This document shows positions 34,320 through 44,292 of a stretch of 64,000 nucleotides of DNA, one piece after another. The DNA is taken from positions 1-64,000 of the forward strand of contig JAAWAV010000036.1 of NCBI GenBank assembly GCA_022792335.1, given 5' to 3'. Under the pieces are notes generated by a model, which saw only the letters and a program-made list of their open reading frames with translations, ran no database searches and was not told the origin of the DNA. Position 1 is the first letter of the stretch; each line of letters begins with the position of its first letter. The position numbers and the translations under genes are program-made. Source of the stretch: Lachnospiraceae bacterium (GTDB lineage Bacteria; Bacillota; Clostridia; Lachnospirales; Lachnospiraceae).

Positions 34320-35807
34320 TTACTGTCGGCAAAATAATCTCTGCTTCCGCTCAATCATCTCGTCAATCCGCGCTAGATACAGATCGATATCCTTCACATT
34401 CTCGCTTCGCTCAATCCGTCCATCTGGATAAACTCGCTTCGATACGCTCCCGGCACCGCAGGCGACTATGGTCTGTTTTTCCTCCATAATCAGGATATTA
34501 TAAATTCCTTCTTTACCAGGTCTGGCATAACCCACATTCTCAAAATTTCCGGCCATGTTTTTCTGCCGGTACAGATAATAAGGGTTTAAGCCCAGCCTGC
34601 GACAGTAATCCGCCGTCAGCGCCATCATCTCCCCCGTATTCTCAAATTTCAGATGGGCATACAGCTCCTTCATGGTATTCAGTCTGGCCGCCCGCTTCAC
34701 TGCCAGAGAATGAACTGTAATGCTGTCCGGCGCCATGGCATAGAGTTTTTCCATGGTCAGACGAACGTCCGAGGCCGTTTCCTCAGGAAGCCCCATGATC
34801 AAATCCATATTGATATTGTCCAGCCCCACCGACCGGGCCAGCCTGTAAGCCTCTTCGATCTGTTCCGGCGAATGTTTTCTGCCGATGAGTTTCAGGGTCT
34901 CCGCTTTCATCGTCTGAGGATTGATGGAAATACGGGTAATGGGATGCTTCTTTAGAACCTGAAGCTTTTCTTCCGTCACACTGTCCGGCCGGCCGGCTTC
35001 CACCGTCCATTCCTGCAGATATGTAAAGTCGAAGCTCTCTTCCACTTTTGTGAAGAGCCGATCCAACTGATCCGCTGTAATGGTCGTGGGCGTACCGCCG
35101 CCAATATAAATGGTATTCAGTTTTTTATGGGCAAAGGCCTCTTTTGTATCATCAATCTCCTGAAAAAGAGCCTCCAGATATTCCTCCATCCGAGGCGCCC
35201 ACTTGGAAATCGGATAAGAGGTAAAAGAGCAGTACAGACAGGTGGTCGGACAAAAAGGAATCCCGATATACAGGCTGTAGCCATCTTGATAATCGATGTT
35301 CCTCAATACTTCTCTTTCCCGTTTTGCAATCTCAATACTCAGATCGATCTTTTCCCGGCTGGTCAGATAAGTCTCCTCCATATAAGAGACAATGGCTTCC
35401 TCCGAAGCTCCCTCTTCCAACATAGCCATGGAAATTTTCGTGGGACGAATGCCCGTCAGCGTCCCCCAGGGAAGCGTCTTTTTCGTATCCTCTGAAAGCA
35501 ATTCATAGACCAGACGTTTTAACACAGATTTCGCCGTCTTTCTGTCCGAAACTGCCGGAGCAGACGCTTCCCGCACCTGCTGCTGCAGCGTATCGTCAGA
35601 AACTCCGGGCGCGCTTTCACCGTTTTTCTGCTTCGAGCGGAGCCTGACCCGAATCTGCGTCTCTTCGCACTCCACCTCCAGGCATCGGTCTCCCGGTAAC
35701 AGGTGTTCTGCTCCCGACAGGGTAATCTCCGCTCCCGGATAAAAGGAAGTCAGAAGCCCCCGCACATCATATTCAAAATTTTCTTCGCTTAAATTCAGGT
35801 AAATCAT
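34320..35807 (-). CDS. hemZ: HemZ-type radical SAM coproporphyrinogen dehydrogenase
   Basis: A 495-residue radical SAM protein. The [4Fe-4S] cysteines are in 'FCPTTCLYCSFTSYP' (Cx3CxxC) near residue 180, followed by 'YIGGGTPTTITADQLD'. The N-terminal ~150 residues without Fe-S motif and the C-terminal 'GAGSVSKRVYP' section are typical of Clostridial HemZ, annotated as oxygen-independent coproporphyrinogen III oxidase; some HemN-like proteins are instead heme chaperones. ATG at 35807 overlaps the nicotinamidase stop (ATGA), with GGGAGAGG before it. Last gene of the relA operon. Confidence 0.9.
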   Translation of the reverse strand: MIYLNLSEENFEYDVRGLLTSFYPGAEITLSGAEHLLPGDRCLEVECEETQIRVRLRSKQKNGESAPGVSDDTLQQQVREASAPAVSDRKTAKSVLKRLVYELLSEDTKKTLPWGTLTGIRPTKISMAMLEEGASEEAIVSYMEETYLTSREKIDLSIEIAKREREVLRNIDYQDGYSLYIGIPFCPTTCLYCSFTSYPISKWAPRMEEYLEALFQEIDDTKEAFAHKKLNTIYIGGGTPTTITADQLDRLFTKVEESFDFTYLQEWTVEAGRPDSVTEEKLQVLKKHPITRISINPQTMKAETLKLIGRKHSPEQIEEAYRLARSVGLDNINMDLIMGLPEETASDVRLTMEKLYAMAPDSITVHSLAVKRAARLNTMKELYAHLKFENTGEMMALTADYCRRLGLNPYYLYRQKNMAGNFENVGYARPGKEGIYNILIMEEKQTIVACGAGSVSKRVYPDGRIERSENVKDIDLYLARIDEMIERKQRLFCRQ

Positions 35808-36331
35808 GCCTCTCCCACCACCTGAATCTGACACATTTTCATAGCTTCCAGGGCCGTCCTGTGACTTTCCGGCGTCACACCGGCACAGGCGGAGGCATCC
35901 ACAACAATCTCCGCCTCTGGCAGAAATGCTTTCACTAGCAATGCATTGGAAATCACACAGATATCTGTACAAAGTCCAATCAGGGTGACTGATTTTACCG
36001 GGCAAACTGCGTCGGCTTGCACCAGAATATCTCCAAGGACTAAAGAGCCAAAGGTTCCTTTGTCAATAGGCTCTTCTTTGCAGAGCCCTTCAATCTCCGG
36101 GCAAATCTGCCACCCTCTCGTTCCCCGGATGCAGTGAGGAATCGGAAGGTTCTTTCCCTCCTGAGTTTTCAGATAATCTTTTTCGTGGGTATCTCTTGTA
36201 AAAAGTACTCGACCTTTAAAATTCTGAATCACCTTCCGGGCCTGCGGAATCATGTTTACGGCTTCTTTCGTCCCCAGAGCCCCTGTTATAAAATCATTCT
36301 GCATGTCTATGACCAGCAATATATCCTGCAT
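35804..36331 (-). CDS. pncA: Nicotinamidase-like cysteine hydrolase (isochorismatase family)
   Basis: A 175-residue amidohydrolase. The catalytic triad is visible: Asp in 'LLVIDMQNDFITG' (residue 9), Lys in 'PIDKGTFGSL' (about 95) and Cys in 'IGLCTDICVISNAL' (about 130). The metal-site pattern 'TRDTHEKDY' and 'PIPHCIRGT' fits nicotinamidase, which makes nicotinate for NAD salvage. It lies 16 nt after the MBL gene and overlaps hemZ by 4 nt. Confidence 0.85.
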   Translation of the reverse strand: MQDILLVIDMQNDFITGALGTKEAVNMIPQARKVIQNFKGRVLFTRDTHEKDYLKTQEGKNLPIPHCIRGTRGWQICPEIEGLCKEEPIDKGTFGSLVLGDILVQADAVCPVKSVTLIGLCTDICVISNALLVKAFLPEAEIVVDASACAGVTPESHRTALEAMKMCQIQVVGEA

Positions 36332-36347
36332 GGCATTTTCCCTCCGC

Positions 36348-37001
36348 TCAAACCCTTCCGCTCAACGGATTATAGGTCTGTTCATATCCGATTGTCGTCC
36401 CTTCCCCGTGCCCCGGATAAACCAGGGTATCCTTTGGCAGTGTAAGAAGCCGTTCCCGGATGGAGCGGGCCAGATCTGACATGGAAGAAGTGGGGAAATC
36501 CGTCCGGCCATAAGAACCTGCAAAGAGCGTGTCGCCACTGAGAAGCGCTCCGGCCTCTTTGAGATAGTAACAGACGCTGCCCGAGGTATGTCCCGGCGTA
36601 GCAATGACCTGAATCTCAGTTCCTGCCATAAGAAGCGTATCCCCGTCTTTCAAAAAATCGTCCGCTTTTAAAGCCACCGGGCGACTCCATGCGGCTGACA
36701 GGTTCATAGACGCATTCTCCAGAAGCTCTTTTTCCGCCTCTGCGACACAGATCCTGATGGAAAAAGCTTTTCGCAATTCCTCTGCTGCCAGAATATGGTC
36801 ATAATGCCCATGGGTCAAGAGAACTGCCACCGGCTTTTTCTGATGGTTCAGGCACCAACCCTTTATGGCCTCTGCATCATCCGCCGGATCTACAATAATC
36901 ACCTCGTCGGTCTCCATATTCTCTATAAAATAACAATTGGTCCCGAGCATTCCAAGCACTGCGCCTTCAATTTTTATTTTCGCCATCGCTCCACCCCGCA
37001 T
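36348..37001 (-). CDS. MBL-fold hydrolase, glyoxalase II-like
   Basis: A 217-residue metallo-beta-lactamase-fold enzyme with the full zinc motif 'LLTHGHYDHILAAEELR' near residue 60, 'TPGHTSGSVCYYL' near 140 and 'PGHGEGTTIGYE' near the end. This is the small YcbL/hydroxyacylglutathione-hydrolase-like class common next to relA in Clostridia. ATG at 37001 has GGAG at 5 nt; ATG at 36986 is a possible alternative. Follows relA by 12 nt. Confidence 0.88.
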   Translation of the reverse strand: MRGGAMAKIKIEGAVLGMLGTNCYFIENMETDEVIIVDPADDAEAIKGWCLNHQKKPVAVLLTHGHYDHILAAEELRKAFSIRICVAEAEKELLENASMNLSAAWSRPVALKADDFLKDGDTLLMAGTEIQVIATPGHTSGSVCYYLKEAGALLSGDTLFAGSYGRTDFPTSSMSDLARSIRERLLTLPKDTLVYPGHGEGTTIGYEQTYNPLSGRV

Positions 37002-37013
37002 TTGAACTCCGTT

Positions 37014-39398
37014 CTATCCCACGGTCCTTTCGATATCCAGCACATTCTCGATCTGTCTGAGCTTCTCCACCAGACTGGTCAGCTCCTCTACCCCATGAAT
37101 GTCAAAACCCATGGTCACTGTGGCCAGTCCCTGCTTATTGGTACGTATTACCATGGAGGTAATATCAATCTGCCTCTCCGTGAAGATTCTGGAGATGTCC
37201 ACGCACATCCCGATCCGGTTCTCCGCATAGATCTTAATCTCCGTAGAATAAGTCTCCTTATACGCTTCTCCCTCAGAAAGCTGCCACTCCGCATCCATCA
37301 GCCGTTCCCGTTCTTCCTCCGGCAGATTGATGATGTTGATACAGTCCGTCCGATGGATAGAAATCCCACGGCCTCTGGTCACAAAGCCCACAATCTCGTC
37401 TCCCGGCACCGGACTACAGCAGCGGGAAAACCGCACAGCCAGATCGTGTACCCCCTTCACTACAATCCCGCTTCCGCCCTTTTCCCGGGGGCGTTTCTCC
37501 TTGGAAGCAGTATCCTTGAGCACCTTCTCGTCTGTCAATGCCGCCGCCGGATTATTCTTCCGGTAAATCTCCAGAAGCTTGTTGACCACCTGGCCTTCTT
37601 TTAAGCCGCCGTGACCGATGGCCGCCAGCACGGCGTTCCACTCCAGAAAACCGTATTTGGAGATCACTTTTTCTTCATACTCCGGTTTCCCGATATCGCT
37701 GAAGTTGATTCCCTTCGTCTTGCAGTACCGGTCAATCATTTCCCGGCCCCGGATGATATTCTCTTCCTTGTTCTGAGTCTTAAACCACTGATTGATCTTA
37801 TTCTTGGCCTGGGCGCTTTTTACAGTCTTTAGCCAGTCGCGGCTCGGCCCCTTGGAATTTTGAGAAGTGATAATCTCCACCCGGTCGCCGTTCTGAATCA
37901 CATAGTCAATGGGTACCAGTTTGTCATTTACTCTGGCTCCCACCATTTTATTTCCCACAGCGCTGTGGATGCTGTAGGCAAAATCCACCGTAGTCGATCC
38001 GCTGGGCAGATTTTTCACATCCCCGCCCGGCGTAAAACAGTAAACATTTTCGGAGAACACATCCAAATCCGTCTTTAGAGAAGATAAAAACTCCTTGTTG
38101 TCAGACATATCCTTCTGCCATTCCAGAATCTGGCGAAGCCAGCTTAGCTTCTCCTCTTCCTTCTGGGCTATGCTCCGTTCATCCTGACCCTCTTTATATT
38201 TCCAGTGGGCGGCGATGCCGAACTCCGCCGTCCGGTGCATCTCGTAAGTCCGAATCTGGATCTCAAAAGGCTGACCGGTACTGCTGATTAACGTCGTATG
38301 CAAAGACTGATACATGTTCGCTTTGGGCATGGCAATATAGTCTTTAAATCTCCCCGGAATCGGCTTATACATCTCGTGAATCACGCCCAGCGCCGCATAA
38401 CAGTCTTTCACCGTATCTACGAGAATCCGGACCGCAAAGATATCATAAATCTGATCCAGCGTCTTGTTCTGATTCACCATTTTTTTATAAATACTGAAAA
38501 AATGCTTGACACGCCCGTCCACACTGACTTTAATTCCGGCAGAACTCATATGATCTCCTACTTCTTTCATAATGTTCTGCAAAAATTCTTCTCTGGTGAC
38601 ACGGCGCAGAGAAATCTTCTCCTGCAAATCCCCGTAAACGTCTGGTTCCAGATATTTTAAAGACAGATCGTCCAGCTCAATCTTAATTTTGGAAATACCG
38701 AGCCGATCAGCTAAAGGCGCATAGATCTCCATGGTCTCTCTGGCTTTTTCCTTCTGCTTCTCCGGCTTCATATATTTCAAGGTCCGCATATTATGCAGCC
38801 GGTCGGCAAGTTTAATCAGAATCACCCGGATATCCTTGGCCATAGCCAAAAACATTTTCCGTAGATTCTCCGCCTGAATCTCCACTTTGTCGGCAGACCA
38901 GGAAAGCTGAGTCAGTTTCGTAACGCCGTCAACCAGAAGAGCCACTTCGCTGCCGAACATCTTTGTCATTTCTTCCATGGTCATAACAGTATCTTCTACC
39001 ACGTCATGAAGGATTCCTGCAATGATCGACTCTTTGTCAAGTTCCAACTGCGCCAGAATAATCGACACACTCAAGGGATGGACAATATAAGGTTCTCCGG
39101 ACTTTCGAAGCTGTCCTTCATGGGCGGCGTTCGCGATTTCATAGGCCTGCCGTACCATACTCAGATCATCCGACGGGTGATACTTCTTGATGGATTCTAT
39201 TAAAATGTCAAAAAGCTCTTCCGGTGTGGTGGAGGTCAGCATAGTGTCCCCTCCTGCAACAATCCGCCTGTTCGTTTCCCTGTCTTTTCCTGCCGGAAGT
39301 ACTTCTTCTACCGGCTGCAAAGCGCCGTCGTCCAGACGCAGAGACCCTCCCTGCATTTCTCCTTCCCTGTTTTGCTGTCCGTTTTTCCATTCTGCCAT
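37014..39398 (-). CDS. relA: Bifunctional (p)ppGpp synthetase/hydrolase (RelA/SpoT/Rel)
   Basis: A 794-residue Rel protein. Hydrolase HD motif 'IAGILHDVVEDT' near residue 125; 'RLHNMRTLKYM' near 205; synthetase domain with 'DRLGISKIKIELDDLSLKYL' and 'GRFKDYIAMPKANMYQSLH'; TGS domain 'YCFTPGGDVKNLPSGSTTVD'; C-terminal ACT domain. Both activities appear intact. The first 52 residues are not conserved-looking; a second start at 39242 has a strong AGGAGGGG site, though ATG at 39398 also has AAAGGTGA. First gene of the relA-MBL-pncA-hemZ operon. Confidence 0.95.
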   Translation of the reverse strand: MAEWKNGQQNREGEMQGGSLRLDDGALQPVEEVLPAGKDRETNRRIVAGGDTMLTSTTPEELFDILIESIKKYHPSDDLSMVRQAYEIANAAHEGQLRKSGEPYIVHPLSVSIILAQLELDKESIIAGILHDVVEDTVMTMEEMTKMFGSEVALLVDGVTKLTQLSWSADKVEIQAENLRKMFLAMAKDIRVILIKLADRLHNMRTLKYMKPEKQKEKARETMEIYAPLADRLGISKIKIELDDLSLKYLEPDVYGDLQEKISLRRVTREEFLQNIMKEVGDHMSSAGIKVSVDGRVKHFFSIYKKMVNQNKTLDQIYDIFAVRILVDTVKDCYAALGVIHEMYKPIPGRFKDYIAMPKANMYQSLHTTLISSTGQPFEIQIRTYEMHRTAEFGIAAHWKYKEGQDERSIAQKEEEKLSWLRQILEWQKDMSDNKEFLSSLKTDLDVFSENVYCFTPGGDVKNLPSGSTTVDFAYSIHSAVGNKMVGARVNDKLVPIDYVIQNGDRVEIITSQNSKGPSRDWLKTVKSAQAKNKINQWFKTQNKEENIIRGREMIDRYCKTKGINFSDIGKPEYEEKVISKYGFLEWNAVLAAIGHGGLKEGQVVNKLLEIYRKNNPAAALTDEKVLKDTASKEKRPREKGGSGIVVKGVHDLAVRFSRCCSPVPGDEIVGFVTRGRGISIHRTDCINIINLPEEERERLMDAEWQLSEGEAYKETYSTEIKIYAENRIGMCVDISRIFTERQIDITSMVIRTNKQGLATVTMGFDIHGVEELTSLVEKLRQIENVLDIERTVG

Positions 39399-39459
39399 AA
39401 ACTTGTCACCTTTGGTATTTATTCTTTATCTATGGACTCTACTCCCGCAAACAGGTGCA

Positions 39460-40482
<1,023 letters not shown>

Positions 40483-40488
40483 TTATCT

Positions 40489-43400
40489 TTAATTATATTG
40501 GATTCTTTCCCTGTTTTCAATAGGCTTTTCTATAACTTTTATATTCTCTTTCCCATATTTGAAAGCAAGTTTCTCCAAAAGCGCCTCGTCAGTCGCCGAA
40601 ACACAGCAGGAAACTCCCAAAAATTTTTTGGCCCGTTCCTTCTGTAGAAAAATTCCCACCCGATCGCTCCCGTCACTGTCTGAGAGAAGCTTGAGAAGCT
40701 CCCCCTCTTCTGCAAAGTAGGAAGCCTTGTCTGCGAACTGAATCCAGAGAGTCTTTGGAAGGCCGTCGAAGGGAATGATCTTTTCACAGACCAGTTTCCC
40801 TCTTGCTTCATCTCCCAAAGATACCCGGCCTCTCACAAAAACCTTGTTGTCCTCCACCAGTATGGCCCGGTTGGCTTCATAGTCTCTGGGAAACACCAGA
40901 ACTTCCACAGTTCCCACCATATCCTCCACCGTAAGGAAAGCCATAAGCTGGTTGGTCTTTGTAGTCTTTACCGTTTTGGCTGTGATCATCCCGCCCACGG
41001 TGACTGTCCGCCCGTCTGTCACATTCGCCTCACCGCTCTCATCATCCACATTAAAATCGGAGGTCACCGCCGTGATGTTCTGACGCCATTTTTTTTCATA
41101 CTTCTCCAGAGGATGCCCGCTGATATAAATGCCCAGTACTTCTTTTTCATAAGCCAGAAGTTCCTCTTTTTCGTATTCCCCCACGTCCTGAAACCGCACT
41201 TCATGAACTTTTTTCTCTTCCTCGCCCATAAAGTCAAAGAGGCTCATCTGTCCTGCAATGTCAATTTTCTTTTCCCGGTTCTTCTGCTCCAGAAGCTCCA
41301 TGGAAGCTAACATTTTCTGCTTCCTGGTTCCCGGAAGATTATCCAAGGCCCCGGACTTGATGAAATTTTCCAGGCTCCTCTTATTGATCTCCTTATTCGT
41401 CAGCCGGTAAATAAAATCCTTTAGGCTGGTATAAGGTCCGTTTTCCTCCCGATTTCTTACAATCTCCTCGATGACATTCTTTCCGATACTTTTGATGGCC
41501 GAAAGTCCATATCGAATCCCTCCGCCAGACACAGAAAAGTCTGCGACGCCCTCATTGATGTCGGGAGGAAGCAGGGAAATCCCCATGGAACGGCTTACCA
41601 GGATATATTCAGAAACCTTGGAGGAATTATCGATGACGGAAGTCATCAGAGCCGCCATATACTCCACCGGATAATAATATTTTAAATAAGCGGTCTCATA
41701 GGCCACCACCGCATAAGCAGCCGCATGGGATTTATTAAAGGCATATTTGGCAAAATCTGTCATCTCGTCAAAAATCTGCTGAGCCGTCGCTTCCGGGATC
41801 CCGTTGGCAATGCAGCCCTTCACCCCCTCGGCCTCGTTGCCATAGACAAAATTCTTCCGCTCCTTTTCCATGACGGACGCCTTCTTTTTTGACATAGCCC
41901 GCCGGACCAGATCGCTCCTGCCCAGAGTGTATCCGCCCAGATCCCGTACAATCTGCATGACCTGTTCCTGATAGACGATACAGCCATAGGTCGCTTCCAG
42001 AATCGGCTCTAGCTGGGGGCAGTGATAGGTGATCTCCTCCGGATGACTCTTTCCACGGATATACTGAGGAATAAAATCCATGGGACCGGGACGGTACAGG
42101 GAAATTCCGGCGATGACATCCTCCAAACTGTGAGGCTGCAATTCCTTCGTAAAACTTTTCATGCCGGAGCTTTCCAACTGGAACACGCCATCGTTTCGCC
42201 CTGTACAAAGAGAATCGTAAACTGCCTTATCGTCCAAATCAATGTGGTCAATATCGATAGAGACTCCCTGGCTTTTCTCTATCATTTTTACTGCATTCTG
42301 AAGCACCGTCAGCGTCCGAAGCCCCAGAAAGTCCATTTTCAAAAGTCCCAGTTCCTCCAGGGTCGTCATGGTAAACTGGGTGGTAATGGAACCGTCGGCC
42401 GCTCTGGAGAGAGGTACGTATTCCTCTACCGGATTCTGACTGATAACCACGCCGGCCGCATGCATTGAGGTGTGTCTGGGAAGCCCTTCCAGCCTTTTTG
42501 ACATGTCGATCAGATATTTCACCTGCTCGTTGGTTCTGTAAGCTTCTGCCAGATCTGGGGTTTTGAGGGCGTCGTCGATGGTGATGTTCAGTTCCCTTGG
42601 TACCATTTTTGCAATCTGATCACACAGCGCATAGGGCAGGTCCAACACCCGGCCCACGTCCCGGATCACACCGCGGGCCGCCAGAGTACCAAAGGTCACG
42701 ATCTGGACCACCCGGTCTTTCCCGTATTTCTCACCCACATAGTCGATGACTTCCTGACGGCGTTCAAAGCAAAAGTCCACGTCAATATCCGGCATGGATA
42801 TCCGCTCCGGATTTAAAAATCGTTCAAAGAGCAGGTTATAGCGAATGGGATCAATGTTGGTGATCCCAAGCGTATAGGCAACGATGCTTCCGGCGGCAGA
42901 CCCTCTTCCCGGCCCCACCATGATCTCATGGTCTCTGGCGTATTTGATAAAATCCCAGACAATCAGAAAATAGTCCACATAACCCATGTTTTTGATGACG
43001 TCCAGCTCATAGTTCAGACGCGCCTTAAGAGTCCCGTCATCCTCCGGATAACGTTCTCTAAGCCCTGCCAGACAAAGCTCGTTTAAATATTCCCAGGCAG
43101 TTTTCCCCTCCGGTACGTCGAACCTCGGCAGCTTCGTCACTCCAAATTCAATCTCCACCCTGCATCGTTCCGCAATTTTCTGTGTATTGTCAATGGCCTC
43201 TTTCGCATAAGGAAAGAGTTTTCTCATCTCTTCCTCAGATTTGCAGTAATATTGCCCGCCCTCATAGCGCATCCTGTTCTCGTCGCTGACCTTTTTTCCT
43301 GTCTGGATACAGAGCAGGATATCATGAGGCTCCACATCCTCCGCAAAGGTGTAATGAATGTCGTTGGTCGCTACCAGGGGGATCGAAAGTTCTTCTGACA

Positions 43401-43977
43401 TCCTTACCAGTTGGGTATCTACCATCCGCTGTTCCGGGATTCCGTGATCCTGAAGCTCCAGGAAAAAATTTCCTTTTCCAAAAATCTCTTCGTACCCCCT
43501 GGCTGTCCGGCAGGCTTCCTCGTACATGCCGCGCACCAAATATTTGGGAATCTCTCCTGCCAGACAGGCAGACAGGGCGATAATTCCCTCATGATACTCT
43601 CTAAGTATCTCATAGTCCACCCGCGGTTTATAATAAAAACCGTCGATAAACCCTTTGGATACGATTTTCATCAGATTGGCATAGCCGGTATTATTCTCCG
43701 CCAGAAGTACCAGATGATAATAGCGATCCTCCGAATGATTCCCCTCCTTTTCAAACCGGGAACCATTGGTCACGTAGACCTCGCAGCCAATGATGGGGCG
43801 AATCCCTACTTCTTTGGCCGCCTTATAAAAGTCAATCACGCCGAACATCACGCCGTGGTCCGTGATGGCCAGGCTGTCCATTCCCAGAGCCTTGGCCTGA
43901 GTTACCAATTCTTTGATTTTACTGGAACCATCCAAAAGGCTGTATTCCGTATGTACATGCAGATGAGTAAATGCCAT
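40489..43977 (-). CDS. dnaE: DNA polymerase III alpha subunit (DnaE)
   Basis: A 1162-residue replicative-type polymerase. PHP domain begins 'THLHVHTEYSLLDGSSKI' (residues 4-21). The catalytic aspartates are in 'PDIDVDFCFERRQ' near residue 395; 'GPGRGSAAGSIVAYTLGI' is near 355; the C-terminus carries HhH and an OB domain ('VTVGGMITAKTVKTTKTNQL'). In Firmicutes with PolC, DnaE extends primers. ATG at 43977 follows GGAGGTTTTTC. It lies after the terminator-like hairpin behind the Crh-like gene and before pfkA. Confidence 0.97.
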   Translation of the reverse strand: MAFTHLHVHTEYSLLDGSSKIKELVTQAKALGMDSLAITDHGVMFGVIDFYKAAKEVGIRPIIGCEVYVTNGSRFEKEGNHSEDRYYHLVLLAENNTGYANLMKIVSKGFIDGFYYKPRVDYEILREYHEGIIALSACLAGEIPKYLVRGMYEEACRTARGYEEIFGKGNFFLELQDHGIPEQRMVDTQLVRMSEELSIPLVATNDIHYTFAEDVEPHDILLCIQTGKKVSDENRMRYEGGQYYCKSEEEMRKLFPYAKEAIDNTQKIAERCRVEIEFGVTKLPRFDVPEGKTAWEYLNELCLAGLRERYPEDDGTLKARLNYELDVIKNMGYVDYFLIVWDFIKYARDHEIMVGPGRGSAAGSIVAYTLGITNIDPIRYNLLFERFLNPERISMPDIDVDFCFERRQEVIDYVGEKYGKDRVVQIVTFGTLAARGVIRDVGRVLDLPYALCDQIAKMVPRELNITIDDALKTPDLAEAYRTNEQVKYLIDMSKRLEGLPRHTSMHAAGVVISQNPVEEYVPLSRAADGSITTQFTMTTLEELGLLKMDFLGLRTLTVLQNAVKMIEKSQGVSIDIDHIDLDDKAVYDSLCTGRNDGVFQLESSGMKSFTKELQPHSLEDVIAGISLYRPGPMDFIPQYIRGKSHPEEITYHCPQLEPILEATYGCIVYQEQVMQIVRDLGGYTLGRSDLVRRAMSKKKASVMEKERKNFVYGNEAEGVKGCIANGIPEATAQQIFDEMTDFAKYAFNKSHAAAYAVVAYETAYLKYYYPVEYMAALMTSVIDNSSKVSEYILVSRSMGISLLPPDINEGVADFSVSGGGIRYGLSAIKSIGKNVIEEIVRNREENGPYTSLKDFIYRLTNKEINKRSLENFIKSGALDNLPGTRKQKMLASMELLEQKNREKKIDIAGQMSLFDFMGEEEKKVHEVRFQDVGEYEKEELLAYEKEVLGIYISGHPLEKYEKKWRQNITAVTSDFNVDDESGEANVTDGRTVTVGGMITAKTVKTTKTNQLMAFLTVEDMVGTVEVLVFPRDYEANRAILVEDNKVFVRGRVSLGDEARGKLVCEKIIPFDGLPKTLWIQFADKASYFAEEGELLKLLSDSDGSDRVGIFLQKERAKKFLGVSCCVSATDEALLEKLAFKYGKENIKVIEKPIENRERIQYN

Positions 43978-43996
43978 GAAAAACCTCCGTTTCTGC

Positions 43997-44026
43997 AAAT
44001 ACCCCGCAGTCTCCTGCGGGGTATTT
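43997..44026 (-). terminator. Perfect 12-bp hairpin between the Crh-like gene and dnaE
   Basis: Arms 43997-44008 and 44015-44026 are fully complementary with a 6-nt loop, directly after the Crh-like gene. The minus-strand T-run is short (TATTTGC), so read-through into dnaE is likely and it may act as an attenuator. Confidence 0.65.
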
Positions 44027-44034
44027 TTCTTGTC

Positions 44035-44292
44035 TTATGACTCGCTCTTTAAATATTTCTCAATAGCCGCCACGGCTCTTTCTTCATCTTCGCCGCTCAC
44101 CGTCACCTGTACATGCTCCCCGGTTCCCAGGCCCAGAGCCATCATTCCCATAATGCTCTTTGCATTCACCTTTCTGGAACCGTCCTCAATGTAAATGCTG
44201 CTCTCGTACTGGCTGGCTACCTGTACGAGCATTGCCACCGGACGTGCTTCCAGTCCCGCCGGAATCCCAACAGCTATTTGTTTCGTAATCAT
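44035..44292 (-). CDS. crh: Crh-like HPr-family protein lacking the catalytic histidine
   Basis: An 85-residue HPr fold protein. The PTS phosphorylation site reads 'GLEARP', with Glu at position 15 where HPr has His; B. subtilis Crh has Gln there. The regulatory serine is kept: 'VNAKSIMGMMALG' with Ser46. It therefore should not carry PEP-derived phosphate but can be phosphorylated by HPr kinase (encoded 2 kb upstream here) and act as CcpA corepressor or metabolic regulator. Position downstream of whiA matches the B. subtilis crh locus. It overlaps whiA by 4 nt. Confidence 0.88.
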   Translation of the reverse strand: MITKQIAVGIPAGLEARPVAMLVQVASQYESSIYIEDGSRKVNAKSIMGMMALGLGTGEHVQVTVSGEDEERAVAAIEKYLKSES

